This document shows positions 9,333 through 18,744 of a stretch of DNA of 34,311 nucleotides, one piece after another. The DNA is from Bacteroidales bacterium UBA1794 (GTDB lineage: Bacteria > Bacteroidota > Bacteroidia > Bacteroidales > Bacteroidaceae): contig DCFW01000026.1 of assembly GCA_002315435.1 (NCBI GenBank), forward strand, positions 1 to 34,311, given 5' to 3'. Both the position numbers and the translations under genes were made by a program. The notes under the pieces were generated by a model, which had not been told where the DNA came from, did no database searches, and worked only from the letters and a program-made list of their open reading frames with translations. How positions within the stretch are numbered: the stretch's first letter is position 1; the number at the start of each line of letters is the position of its first letter.

Positions 9333-10592
9333 TTATTGATTAATCATACTTTTTTTTCCAGCTAATTGTGCACTCGCATCAATTGCAAATGCTCCATTAG
9401 TAACTATCTCATCACCCTCTTTTAATCCGCTCAATATAACATAAGCACTGGATAAAGATGGGCCTAATTCAACTTCTCGCATTACAAAAGCCGGTTCTTT
9501 TGTTCCCTGTACCTTGAGATATACAACAGAACGTTGCCCTGTCCAAAGAACGGCAGACTGCGGTACTACTATCTTATTTTTGTACTGATTAAGTACGGCT
9601 GATACATTTCCAGTTACAAACATCTCCGGTTTGAATAAGCCACCACTATTAGACATCACAACTCTTACATTTGCAGTACGAGTAGTCGCATTAACTACCG
9701 GATCTATAAACGAAATTCTACCATAAAATGTTCGTCCGGGAATAGCTTGAGATGTAAATGCAATAGTCTGTCCTTTTTTCAAAAAAGGCAAATCTTCTTC
9801 ATATGCTTGGAAACCTATCCAAACCTGCGATAGATTGGCAACCTGGAAAAGTACGGCCCCCTGACTTACATAGTCACCTTGATTCACCAACTTAGCCATC
9901 ACAGTACCGCTAGTATTTGCTTTCAAAACAACTAATGGTGAGGCTTTCTTTGTCCGTAAAATAGTTGCGATCTGCCCTGAAGTAAGATTCCATAGACGCA
10001 ATTTCTCTTTTGCGGCACTTACTAAATAAAGACGCTGCTCAGGCTCTTTAAATTTTAAAGCCTCAACCAACTCTTGTTCGGCTGTATATAATTCAGGAGA
10101 ATAGATCACAGCTAACGGTTGCCCTTTACTGACCCTGTCCCCCGCAGCATTTACGAATAAACGTTCGATGCGCCCACCCACATAAGCGGCTTGGGATTGT
10201 TGCAGACGCTCATCCGGTTGAACTTTACCGAAAAGACGAAGATTTTTATAAGGGCGCTTCATACCCACATAAGTTGTCTGTATATTTGCTAAAGCAACAG
10301 CTTCATCACTTAAAGAAATAGAATTGGGATCAGTTGCAGTGCTATCTCCACTCCCATCTTCCTTTACAGGAACCAAATCCATACCACAAATAGGGCATTT
10401 ACCCGAATGATCCAAACGAATTTGAGGGTGCATGGAGCATGTCCACCATTGCTTTTTTACAGACTTAACCTCCTGCTTTACCTGACTATTATTAGGAGTA
10501 TGAAAGAAAAGCCATCCAAGGAAAAGCCCGGCTACCAATATTATTATGTATCGAAACCAGTTTTTTGATTTCAAAAAAGATATATTTTTCAT
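9333..10592 (-). CDS. cusB: CusB-like periplasmic adaptor of an RND metal-efflux pump
   Basis: The 419-residue protein has an N-terminal membrane anchor (about 13-30), then a heavy-metal-binding module with WTCSMHP (50-56) and GKCPICGMDLVP (65-76), as in many CusB-type adaptors. The membrane-fusion body follows: a barrel-sandwich segment beginning AAYVGGRIERLFVNAAGD, an alpha-hairpin around LVEALKFKEPEQRLYL, the lipoyl-like half GTVMAKLVNQGDYVSQG and a C-terminal beta-barrel. It should link the inner-membrane pump to the outer-membrane channel and deliver metal to the pump. It lies 7 nt downstream of the channel gene in the same operon. The symbol is by family resemblance only. Confidence 0.9.
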   Translation of the reverse strand: MKNISFLKSKNWFRYIIILVAGLFLGWLFFHTPNNSQVKQEVKSVKKQWWTCSMHPQIRLDHSGKCPICGMDLVPVKEDGSGDSTATDPNSISLSDEAVALANIQTTYVGMKRPYKNLRLFGKVQPDERLQQSQAAYVGGRIERLFVNAAGDRVSKGQPLAVIYSPELYTAEQELVEALKFKEPEQRLYLVSAAKEKLRLWNLTSGQIATILRTKKASPLVVLKANTSGTVMAKLVNQGDYVSQGAVLFQVANLSQVWIGFQAYEEDLPFLKKGQTIAFTSQAIPGRTFYGRISFIDPVVNATTRTANVRVVMSNSGGLFKPEMFVTGNVSAVLNQYKNKIVVPQSAVLWTGQRSVVYLKVQGTKEPAFVMREVELGPSLSSAYVILSGLKEGDEIVTNGAFAIDASAQLAGKKSMINQ

Positions 10593-10599
10593 ACTTAAA

Positions 10600-12084
10600 T
10601 CATTTAATGTTCATAAAATCATTCTTAGACATTAACTTATCGTATTCAGCTGATACAATGTTGTAAGTTGATAACATCTCGAATTTTTTGAATTCATAAT
10701 CAATCAATTCGCGTTCAAACTGCAAAATATCGGTTAAGCTTGCTCGTGAGGTTGCATATTCGCGTAACAATAGATGAAGCGTCGTATTAGATAAGCGAAT
10801 TTGTTTCTCATAAAGAGCAATCTTGCGAGAAGCATCTTCAGCCCTTTGAATAATTGATAAATACTGAATCTGTAATTGATCCGTAGCATTACCATAATTT
10901 AAATCTGCTGATCGTTTCATTAACTTTGCCTCTTGTACAGTTGCTTTATATTTTCTCCGATAGATCGGCAATGAGAACTTTATCATTGGCATAACCATAT
11001 TCATCCCGTTCATCTTATTCATGGAAGATGCAGTTGTGGTCATTCCATCAGAAGATGTAGTAGTTTCATCTTTCTTCTTATTGATCATATACTCAACCCC
11101 TACTCCGATCATTGGATAGCCCATTTTCCTGGACATTTCTTCCTTGGCAACATATGATTGCCCTTCAGCTTTCCACATAGCCAACATTGGATTCATATCA
11201 ACAACCGTCTTCCACGAATCAGCATCGGTAAACAATACTTTTTGAACTAGAGTATCCGGTACAACCACTTTGAATTTTACATCTCTATGAAGAAGAGAAT
11301 TAAATGTGGCTTCACTCAATTTATATTGCGATTCAAGGCTTTCCACTTGTTCTTGCAAGCCAGCTTCTTCAATCTGTAAACGCAGCATATCACTCATATT
11401 ACCTCCACCACTGTTCATTCCGCTAGACATTCCAGATGAAGGCATTGATGCCGCAGATGATGGCTGAGGTGCAAATTTATTACTCCCGGCACTACCCATT
11501 CCTGACATCCCCCCGCTAGATGGGGATGAACTTATATTATCCATCTTTGTTGAAGCAGATGTGTTTATTGAAGAGCCTGCTCCACTCAAAAAAGGTGATT
11601 TATACTTATATAGAACTACTTCTTCTAGTGACTTCAACAGCTCAATATTACGCTTCAAATATTTAATACGAGCACGAGCACTGGCAAGTTGATACCACTG
11701 AACTTGTACTTGATAGATTACGTCTAAACCACTTTCACGAAAATTTTGATAAGTAGCTTCAGCCATCCATGTCATCTCAGACTTAGCAGCTTTAAGAGTA
11801 CCAAACCATGGAAACATCTGCATCAAACTAACAGTTCCAACTTCTTTTCCATTTACTTGTTCCATCGGCTTTAAAAAAAAACCGATACTTAGCTCTGGAT
11901 CATTCAACGTTCCAGCAGGAGCTATCCGTTGCAATGCAGCAAGATAAGCTGTATAATTTGCCAAAACGGTTTGATTATTACGAGCAGCCGCCATCATATA
12001 ATTCTGCAAGCTGTCTTCTTGGGCATAAATGTTAGTATTCCCTATAAGGATTACCAATATGAACAACATTATATTATTCTTCAT
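10600..12084 (-). CDS. TolC/CusC-family outer-membrane channel with Met/Ser/Gly-rich insert
   Basis: From the ATG at 12084 the protein is 494 residues with a signal peptide MKNNIMLFILVILIGNTNIYAQ. The frame stays open upstream to 12186, but those 34 codons lie inside the pump gene and precede the signal peptide, so the later start is preferred; it overlaps the pump's 3' end by 11 nt. Coiled-coil segments such as LRLQIEEAGLQEQVESLE fit a TolC-type channel. Unusually, residues about 165-233 form a low-complexity stretch of Ser, Gly and Met (eight Met, e.g. GGMSGMGSAG, PSSGMSSGMNSGGG). A second Met-rich patch (SSMNKMNGMNMVMPM) occurs later. Such patches could bind Cu(I)/Ag(I), which is inference. 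It should form the outer-membrane duct of the efflux complex. Confidence 0.85.
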   Translation of the reverse strand: MKNNIMLFILVILIGNTNIYAQEDSLQNYMMAAARNNQTVLANYTAYLAALQRIAPAGTLNDPELSIGFFLKPMEQVNGKEVGTVSLMQMFPWFGTLKAAKSEMTWMAEATYQNFRESGLDVIYQVQVQWYQLASARARIKYLKRNIELLKSLEEVVLYKYKSPFLSGAGSSINTSASTKMDNISSSPSSGGMSGMGSAGSNKFAPQPSSAASMPSSGMSSGMNSGGGNMSDMLRLQIEEAGLQEQVESLESQYKLSEATFNSLLHRDVKFKVVVPDTLVQKVLFTDADSWKTVVDMNPMLAMWKAEGQSYVAKEEMSRKMGYPMIGVGVEYMINKKKDETTTSSDGMTTTASSMNKMNGMNMVMPMIKFSLPIYRRKYKATVQEAKLMKRSADLNYGNATDQLQIQYLSIIQRAEDASRKIALYEKQIRLSNTTLHLLLREYATSRASLTDILQFERELIDYEFKKFEMLSTYNIVSAEYDKLMSKNDFMNIK

Positions 12085-15000
12085 GATTTTTCTTTTTTGA
12101 AGATATCTGATCTGAATTGTCCTTAAAATGAGGCAATTTACGTATAGTGCTCTCACGCCACCAACATTGTAAGACCGGTACAACAAACATTGTCATAGTC
12201 TGAATTAACATCCCACCAAATGTTGGAATAGCCATTGGCACCATAATATCGGCTCCTTTACCTGTGGATGTAAGCACTGGCAGTAATGCTATTAATGTAG
12301 CGGCTGTAGTCATTGATGCTGGGCGGACTCTCTTTAATCCTGCTTTTACAACAGCTTCACGAATAGCATCCCTCGTTTGAGGCTTTTCTTTTAAAAATAC
12401 TTGATGAATATATGTGCCCATTAATACACCATCATCAGTAGCTATTCCAAACAAGGCAATGAAACCCACCCATACAGCAACACTCAAATTTATCGTATGC
12501 ATCTGGAATAGATCACGAAGATTCTCACCTGCTACATTAAAGTTCAAGAACCAATCCTGCCCATAAAGCCATATTAAAATAAAGCCGCCCGCAAATGCCA
12601 CAAAGACTCCTGAAAAATGAATAAATGAAGCTGTTACAGAACGGAAATGGAAATACAAGACCAATAATATAACGAGCAAACTAATGGGAATAACTACTAA
12701 TAATCTGCTGGTTGCACGAGCTTCTTGTTCATAGTTGCCTGCAAACTGATAGGTGATGCCCTTAGGCAAAACAATCTGTCCTGACTTTACCTTCTCATCC
12801 AGTGTTTTCTTTGCTTCATTCACCACATCCACTTCGGCCTTCGATCCTTCTTTATCGAAAATAACATATCCTACAAGAAATGTATTCTCGCTAGTAATCA
12901 TTTGTGCGCCTTTTACATATTGAAGCTCAGCCAACTCACTAAGATGAACCTGTGTACCCGTAGATGTCGGTATCAAAATATTTGCAAGAGCATCCGGATT
13001 ATCACGCAATTCACGTGCATATCTCAAACGAATAGGGAATCTTTCTCGCCCTTCAACGGAAGTACTCAATTGCATACCTCCTACAGCAGATGATAATATC
13101 TCTTGTAGATCTGCAACCTTTACTCCATATCGAGACATCTTTTCACGATCTAACTTTATCTCAATATAAGGCGCACCAACAGCACGATCATAAAAGACAG
13201 ACGCAGGAAGTATTGACGGAACTCTCTTTAATTCTTTTTCCATAACGCTACCGGCTTTTTCTATCGATTCCAAATCCGGACCGTATATTTTTAATCCCAT
13301 AGGTGCACGCATTCCTGTAGAAAGCATCACCATCCTGGTTGCAATAGGTTGCAATTTAGGAGCACTTGTCAATCCGGGAATATGGCTTACCCTCACAATT
13401 TCATTCCATATATCATTTTTATTCTTAATACTGGAGCGCCACTGGCGATAATATTCTCCATGTGAATCGACAATAAAACTATCTTTTGGTATGACACGAA
13501 AATCTTTTGAAGGATCATATATCTTTCCACCTTTTAGAATAAAACGATCACTTTTATCTGTTTTGAATCTTTCTCTTTGACCTTCATCATTCAGCATATA
13601 TTCCGAACGATAGTTTATGGTGGTCTCATACATCTGAATAGGTGCAGGATCTAATGCAGAATTAGCTCTTCCCCATTTACCAACAGCGGACTCTACTTCA
13701 GGAATGCTTTTTAAACGCTGGTCTAATATTTTTATATTATCCAGATTCTGTTCTACGCCAGAATGTGGCATGCTTGTAGGCATCAATAAATAAGAGCCCT
13801 CATCTAAACTAGGCATAAATTCTTTTCCAACGCCAGGGAACTTATATGTAACACCTTTCCAAAAAGATGTTTGTCGAAAAGTGCTCCATCCCAATGTTTC
13901 AAAACTTTTCGGTATAAAACCTAATATTTTGTCTCCGCCTTGCCAAATTACTAATCCAAAGAGCAATGTCATCAAAGGAATCATCATAAACTTTAGACGA
14001 TGTCCCAAACACCACCGAAGAATTCGTTCATAATAAATGACTAATAACCACAATAATGAAAGGATTATTGCAATAATTCCCATCACAAATAATATATTTT
14101 TCATTATACCATTTTGCGGACCCAATGGCAACCATTCAGATGAGAGCAAATAAATAGCAGCCAATAAAGTAATACCTATATTTATATAACTCGTATAGGA
14201 CACTTTATCTTTGGGCCATTTGGAAGCCAACAAATTATTTATTCCAACTAATGGTAAAGCGAGTGCAGTTATCGAACCGTATTTCACGAGAAGATACACA
14301 CCCACAAGTATTAAAACTGAATTCCCCACTTCTCTAACTTTCTTGAATGGTATTCTTAAAGAATATATCCAATAAGCTAATGTTGGAAGAATTATCAATC
14401 CTAATATAAAAGATGAAGCTAATGCAAACGTTTTTGTATAGGCTAACGGATGAAATAATTTACCTTCTTGAGCCTGCATCGCAAATACAGGAAGGAAACT
14501 AATGATTGTAGTAAGCATCGCTGTACTTATGGCACCGGAAACTTCAGATACAGATTCGTAAATTACTTTCTCCAGGAGTTTCCCCTTAACAATCGCCTGA
14601 TCTGTATAAAAGGATAGCCGTCGTACTACGTTCTCCATAAACACCACACCTACATCGACCATCACACCTATAGCTATAGCAATACCGGATAAAGCTACGA
14701 TATTTGCCTCTACTCCAGTTAATTTCATTACTATAAATGTGCACAAAACAGCTAATGGCAACATCCCTGCAATCACAACAGATGCTCTAAGATTAAGAAC
14801 CAGTACTATAACTACAATAATACAAATAAGTACTTCATGTGTCAGCGCACTCTCCAACGTTCCTACCGTTTCTTTTATCAATTGGGTGCGATCATAAAAT
14901 GGTACGACCGTCACTTTGGAAACAGTACCATCCGGTAAAACCTTTTGTGGTAATCCAGCTTGAATCTCTTTAATTTTATCTTTTACATTGTTTATAACAT

Positions 15001-15946
15001 CCATAGGATTGGATCCGTATCTAGCTACAACAACTCCTCCTACAGCTTCCATTCCTTCTTTATCCAAACCACCTCGGCGATCTGCAGGACCAAAATTCAC
15101 CTTTGCAACATCTTTTATCCGCACCGGCACGCCATTACGTGACGTAATAGCAGCATTTTCCAGATCTGCAATATTCTTTATATATCCGAGCCCTCGGATC
15201 AAATACTCTACTTTGTTCACTTCAATTGTCCCGGCTCCAATGTCTATATTACTTTTCTTGACAGCATCCATTACATCCATCACAGACAATCCATATGAAC
15301 GCAATGCTTCCGGATTTATATCAACTTGGTATTCCTTTACGAAGCCACCTACAGATGACACTTCCGAAACTCCATTAGCAGAATTCAATGAATATTTTAC
15401 ATAATAGTCCTGAAGCGTACGCAACTCTTGCGGATCCCATCCTCCAACGGGTTTACCGGTTTTAGGATTCCGACCTTCCAACGTATACCAGAAAATCTGT
15501 CCCAAAGCCGTAGCATCCGGACCTAACGATGGTTGAACTCCTTCCGGTAATGTCCCTGACTGCAGGGAACTTAACTTTTCGAGAATACGAGAACGACTCC
15601 AATAGAATTCTACATTATCTTGAAAAATGATATAAATAAACGACATACCAAACATAGATGTGCTTCGAATTGCTTTCACACCTGGTATACCTAATAAAGT
15701 AGTAGTCAAGGGATATGTGATTTGCTCTTGAATATCCTTAGGAGAACGACCCATCCATTCTGTAGCCACAATCTGTTGATTATCGCCAACATCAGGAATA
15801 GCATCAACGGCTACAGGATCACGAGGAAGAAGTCCCCAATGCCAATTAAATGGGGCCGTAGCCAACCCACCCAACAATATTACAATTAGCAATATTGCTG
15901 TTATTATTCTGTTCGATAGAAAGAATTTGATTATTTTGTTTAGCAT
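12074..15946 (-). CDS. cusA: CusA/CzcA-family heavy-metal efflux RND permease
   Basis: A 1290-residue inner-membrane pump. The N-terminus MLNKIIKFFLSNRIITAILL and the segments VATEWMGRSPKDIQEQITYPL and GIAIAIGVMVDVGVVFMENVVRRL (proton-relay Asp and Glu in TM4) are hallmarks of the heavy-metal RND branch. The segment MLSTGMRAPMGLKIYG resembles the methionine-bearing MLSTG region of E. coli CusA, and YLLMPTSMPHSG matches another Met site, favouring Cu(I)/Ag(I) over divalent metals. It is about 240 residues longer than E. coli CusA. Extra hydrophobic sequence lies in the loop between TM6 and TM7 (SVLILVGVYLLVKYG through IIAIILSLLWLLVIYYERIL), and about 60 residues (RERFKTDKSDRFILKGG onward) are added in the second periplasmic half. 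Both may be normal for Bacteroidota homologues. Confidence 0.92.
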   Translation of the reverse strand: MLNKIIKFFLSNRIITAILLIVILLGGLATAPFNWHWGLLPRDPVAVDAIPDVGDNQQIVATEWMGRSPKDIQEQITYPLTTTLLGIPGVKAIRSTSMFGMSFIYIIFQDNVEFYWSRSRILEKLSSLQSGTLPEGVQPSLGPDATALGQIFWYTLEGRNPKTGKPVGGWDPQELRTLQDYYVKYSLNSANGVSEVSSVGGFVKEYQVDINPEALRSYGLSVMDVMDAVKKSNIDIGAGTIEVNKVEYLIRGLGYIKNIADLENAAITSRNGVPVRIKDVAKVNFGPADRRGGLDKEGMEAVGGVVVARYGSNPMDVINNVKDKIKEIQAGLPQKVLPDGTVSKVTVVPFYDRTQLIKETVGTLESALTHEVLICIIVVIVLVLNLRASVVIAGMLPLAVLCTFIVMKLTGVEANIVALSGIAIAIGVMVDVGVVFMENVVRRLSFYTDQAIVKGKLLEKVIYESVSEVSGAISTAMLTTIISFLPVFAMQAQEGKLFHPLAYTKTFALASSFILGLIILPTLAYWIYSLRIPFKKVREVGNSVLILVGVYLLVKYGSITALALPLVGINNLLASKWPKDKVSYTSYINIGITLLAAIYLLSSEWLPLGPQNGIMKNILFVMGIIAIILSLLWLLVIYYERILRWCLGHRLKFMMIPLMTLLFGLVIWQGGDKILGFIPKSFETLGWSTFRQTSFWKGVTYKFPGVGKEFMPSLDEGSYLLMPTSMPHSGVEQNLDNIKILDQRLKSIPEVESAVGKWGRANSALDPAPIQMYETTINYRSEYMLNDEGQRERFKTDKSDRFILKGGKIYDPSKDFRVIPKDSFIVDSHGEYYRQWRSSIKNKNDIWNEIVRVSHIPGLTSAPKLQPIATRMVMLSTGMRAPMGLKIYGPDLESIEKAGSVMEKELKRVPSILPASVFYDRAVGAPYIEIKLDREKMSRYGVKVADLQEILSSAVGGMQLSTSVEGRERFPIRLRYARELRDNPDALANILIPTSTGTQVHLSELAELQYVKGAQMITSENTFLVGYVIFDKEGSKAEVDVVNEAKKTLDEKVKSGQIVLPKGITYQFAGNYEQEARATSRLLVVIPISLLVILLVLYFHFRSVTASFIHFSGVFVAFAGGFILIWLYGQDWFLNFNVAGENLRDLFQMHTINLSVAVWVGFIALFGIATDDGVLMGTYIHQVFLKEKPQTRDAIREAVVKAGLKRVRPASMTTAATLIALLPVLTSTGKGADIMVPMAIPTFGGMLIQTMTMFVVPVLQCWWRESTIRKLPHFKDNSDQISSKKKNHEE

Positions 15947-15981
15947 ATTGTTTTTGCATAAAATAATACATCTATAAGCTA

Positions 15982-16003
15982 TTGTGATAATATAAAATCA
16001 CAA
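15982..16003. repeat. inverted repeat upstream of cusA
   Basis: TTGTGAT (15982-15988) and ATCACAA (15997-16003) form a perfect 7-bp inverted repeat around an AT-rich 8-nt centre, 36 nt upstream of the cusA start codon. It could be an operator or an mRNA hairpin in the 107-nt gap between the Cys-rich gene and cusA. The spacing between TGTGA and TCACA (10 nt) does not fit a CRP site. Confidence 0.5.
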
Positions 16004-16054
16004 AGTCATAATACTACAACATGCGCAGAGAAATAAGGATTATATCCCTATTAA

Positions 16055-16501
16055 TCAAGCATTTGCAACAAAAACAGCAGCAAACGGAGGGGCACGGAAT
16101 CCCCCAGAACTCACTAAATGATAATCGTGATGTGGAGAGTAATATGCTGTATCGCTATACTTTACAGCATCTGTAACATTAGGTACAAACAAACATGCAT
16201 AAAGGCTTAATAAATCTTTAAACCCATCATACAGCAACACAGAGTGCAATTGAAAGGTTTGCCCTAGTAAAAAAGAAGATCGAACTTTGTAAGAATTAGA
16301 GTAAGTTTTGCATTGTTTACACCCCTTATTCATCTTACAACAAGACGGCATATCATTCACATCACCTTGATGATAGAAATGACCCATTAGGGTTGTCCCC
16401 ATAAAGCTTGGCCCACAATAATGTGTATCAATTGTTACTCCAGCCGTACTGACTAGAAGAACAACTATCATCAATATATGAACCAACTTTTTCATTTTCA
16501 T
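16055..16501 (-). CDS. secreted Cys-rich HYC_CC_PP-type protein
   Basis: A 148-residue protein with a signal peptide or membrane anchor (about 1-22). The mature part carries THYCGPSF (HYC at 27-29), MPSCCKMNKGCKQCK (51-65) and a C-terminal FRAPPF, matching the HYC, CC and PP landmarks of a Bacteroidota family often found beside metal-efflux genes. The family function is not established; a cluster of His, Met and Cys ligands suggests periplasmic soft-metal binding. It heads the copper-type efflux operon and is preceded by a good promoter. The start could be the Met at residue 1 or residue 3 (16495). Confidence 0.75.
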   Translation of the reverse strand: MKMKKLVHILMIVVLLVSTAGVTIDTHYCGPSFMGTTLMGHFYHQGDVNDMPSCCKMNKGCKQCKTYSNSYKVRSSFLLGQTFQLHSVLLYDGFKDLLSLYACLFVPNVTDAVKYSDTAYYSPHHDYHLVSSGGFRAPPFAAVFVANA

Positions 16502-16516
16502 TCAGATCTTTACCGA

Positions 16517-16545
16517 CAAAGATAGAAAAAAAAGAAATCAAACAA
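16517..16545 (-). promoter_or_regulatory. promoter for the copper-type efflux operon
   Basis: On the minus strand TATCTTTG (16517-16524) is a perfect -7 element. TTG at 16543-16545, 18 nt upstream, can serve as the -33 element. The predicted transcription start near 16511 leaves only about a 10-nt leader before the ATG at 16501. Confidence 0.55.
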
Positions 16546-16612
16546 GAAAAGAAGAAATTTTTAACACAGTCGACATTATGCTAGAATGAAAAGTCTCCCC
16601 TCCTTTAACAAT

Positions 16613-16645
16613 AAAAAGGTCCCTGCAAAATTAATTACAGGGACC
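16613..16645 (-). terminator. terminator after the susCD-like pair
   Basis: GGTCCCTG (16618-16625) pairs with CAGGGACC (16638-16645). In the minus direction the stem is followed by TTTTTATTG. It sits about 30 nt past the SusD-like stop and insulates the pair from the copper operon. Confidence 0.85.
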
Positions 16646-16675
16646 CTTATTTATATGATTCTTAATATAAGATTA

Positions 16676-18727
16676 CTAATTTGTCAAAGTACTATATAAT
16701 GAATCAGAAATGAAATTTGTATCTTGATAATCAAATGTGCCACTAGATCCACTTGTATCCGGCCAACCTTTTGTTTGGGTAAACCAAGAATCTTGATTTA
16801 AAAGATTAGCAGTAAATCCCCACATATAATAGCGAGGTTTCCAATTAATCGTCACTTCAGTACTACTTACATTGTCTAACGGAGTATCCAAACTATCCAA
16901 CTCAAAATAAGTAGAATAGAATTTCGCTAATAATTGTAACTGACTATTGAATATTGCAGAAGTTCCATATACATTTGCAAAAGCTGAATTACGTGTTGTT
17001 ATTAACGGATCAACAGTCTTTCCTGTACTTGTAGTTTTACACTCTAAATAACAACCTTTGCGATTTCTTCCATTAAGAGGATCTACCCCCAAAGCGGTAC
17101 AAGTGTTTGTCGTACTTAATGCCATATCTGAACTTTGACCACCATCAAATAGCAACCATCTCTTAATATCCCAAAAACGTTTACCTTCATAAGCCAATTC
17201 AATACGGCGCTCTTTCAAACAAGCCCCGATCGCTAGGTTTTTATCAGTAATGTTTCCCAAACCATAATTATTATCAGACGGAATACCAACACGAGCTCTT
17301 ACTTGGCCAATATATTTTAAACAGTTTGTTATATCGCCTGTTGCGGCATAACACTCTGCCAAATTCAACAGAAGCTCGGCATAACGATATTCCATGATAT
17401 CAGTTCCTGAATATGCCACATTACTTATAGTCGTAGTTTTATCTGTCATTTTACGTACAAAAACAGGGCTACTTATACTCGTTTTATCAGTATAGTAAGT
17501 TAAGGTCTTTCCGCTAGATACATACTTCCATCTATATGTCCAAATGGTATCATTACCAGCACTAGTCGGCCAATTACAACCAGAGAAACCAAAAGTACGA
17601 TAGAAACGAGGATCTCTATTTAAGAAAAACTTGAGTGATCCATTTGAAAGTTTTACGCTATCTTTTGCATCTGTTCCATCTGCCATAGGGAATAAGTCTA
17701 CCATTTCAATAGGTGCACTAATACCGCCACTGCCACCTTGACCTGGGAGGCGAATAGAATTTTCCCAACTATTATGTGTAACGCTCGTTGTTGTTGCACT
17801 ACTGCTCATTAATCTAACGATGATAGCCTCTTTATTGAATGTATTACTGCTAGAACCTAACATATTCTCCCAATCATTTGCAGAACTACCATAAAGTCCA
17901 TAGCCAGCAGTAGACAAAGAGTCCACAGCCTTCTGAGTAACTTTCAGTGCCAATTTCCATCTATCATTAGATGTATTATCCCAATCTTTATTAAAGATAG
18001 GGCTAGCATAAGTCAATAATACACGACTCTCAAGCGCTAAAGCTGAAGCACTAGTAAATCTACCATAATTTTCAGTAGCATCATCCCATATTTCAGGAAG
18101 ATAACCCGCAGCTTCGTTCAAGTCTTTCAAAATCTGCTCTACACATTCACTTACAGAAGCTCGAGGTAATTCTTCTACACTAGCAGAAGGATCATATACC
18201 TTTGTAACCAATGGAACACCACCATACATTCTGACCAAATCAAAATATTGCATTGCGCGTAACACTAATGCTTGGCCTTTAATACGATTTCTAAATGTTT
18301 GAGTAAGATTTGATCCATAAGTATCTATATTCAAATAAACATAGTTACAGTTGCGAATACGTGTGTATGGTGATTCTACAATACTTGAAGTAAGAGGAGC
18401 TCCAATATAAGCAGAGCATTGACTAGCTGAACTATAATCTACATTTGGATTAGTCAAATCAGAAATTGTGCCACCTCTCTCTTCTGTCAAATAAGGATAA
18501 CCCATATCCTGTGTCCATTGTCCAACTAATGTCCCGACAGGGCTTGTATATGAATTAAAACACTCATAATATAAATAAGCCAGATACTGATTAGTTTGAG
18601 TTTCTGAAGTAAAAATAGTTTCCGTAGCAGTTCCATACATTTGTTTATCTTGCAAGAACTGATCACTGCATCCTGAAGCTGTAAAGCCTAAAATCAATAG
18701 GATATAAAATATTTTATTCGCTTTCAT
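16676..18727 (-). CDS. SusD/RagB-like outer-membrane lipoprotein
   Basis: The 683-residue protein starts with a lipoprotein signal whose lipobox TASGC gives Cys20 as the lipidated residue, then SDQFLQDKQMYGTATETIF, a typical start of mature SusD-like proteins. LRAMQYFDLVRMYGGVPLVT and, near the C-terminus, LKERRIELAYEGKRFWDIKRW are family signatures. It should sit on the cell surface as the substrate-capturing lid of the SusC-like transporter encoded 17 nt upstream. No glycoside hydrolase, sulfatase or peptidase gene adjoins it, so its ligand is unknown. It ends the operon, with a terminator after it. Confidence 0.95.
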   Translation of the reverse strand: MKANKIFYILLILGFTASGCSDQFLQDKQMYGTATETIFTSETQTNQYLAYLYYECFNSYTSPVGTLVGQWTQDMGYPYLTEERGGTISDLTNPNVDYSSASQCSAYIGAPLTSSIVESPYTRIRNCNYVYLNIDTYGSNLTQTFRNRIKGQALVLRAMQYFDLVRMYGGVPLVTKVYDPSASVEELPRASVSECVEQILKDLNEAAGYLPEIWDDATENYGRFTSASALALESRVLLTYASPIFNKDWDNTSNDRWKLALKVTQKAVDSLSTAGYGLYGSSANDWENMLGSSSNTFNKEAIIVRLMSSSATTTSVTHNSWENSIRLPGQGGSGGISAPIEMVDLFPMADGTDAKDSVKLSNGSLKFFLNRDPRFYRTFGFSGCNWPTSAGNDTIWTYRWKYVSSGKTLTYYTDKTSISSPVFVRKMTDKTTTISNVAYSGTDIMEYRYAELLLNLAECYAATGDITNCLKYIGQVRARVGIPSDNNYGLGNITDKNLAIGACLKERRIELAYEGKRFWDIKRWLLFDGGQSSDMALSTTNTCTALGVDPLNGRNRKGCYLECKTTSTGKTVDPLITTRNSAFANVYGTSAIFNSQLQLLAKFYSTYFELDSLDTPLDNVSSTEVTINWKPRYYMWGFTANLLNQDSWFTQTKGWPDTSGSSGTFDYQDTNFISDSLYSTLTN

Positions 18728-18744
18728 TTCTATTCATTTTTTGT

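Noticed and set aside
12085..12186. 34-codon upstream extension of the TolC-like frame.
   Set aside because: It lies wholly within the cusA coding region and would bury the signal peptide; the ATG at 12084 begins directly with that signal peptide.
14960..15404. Plus-strand ORFs of 60 and 138 codons opposite cusA.
   Set aside because: They are antisense shadows of strongly conserved pump sequence, with no promoter, ribosome site or recognisable domain.
15982..16003. CRP-type binding site upstream of cusA.
   Set aside because: TGTGA and TCACA are separated by 10 nt rather than the 6 nt of CRP sites.
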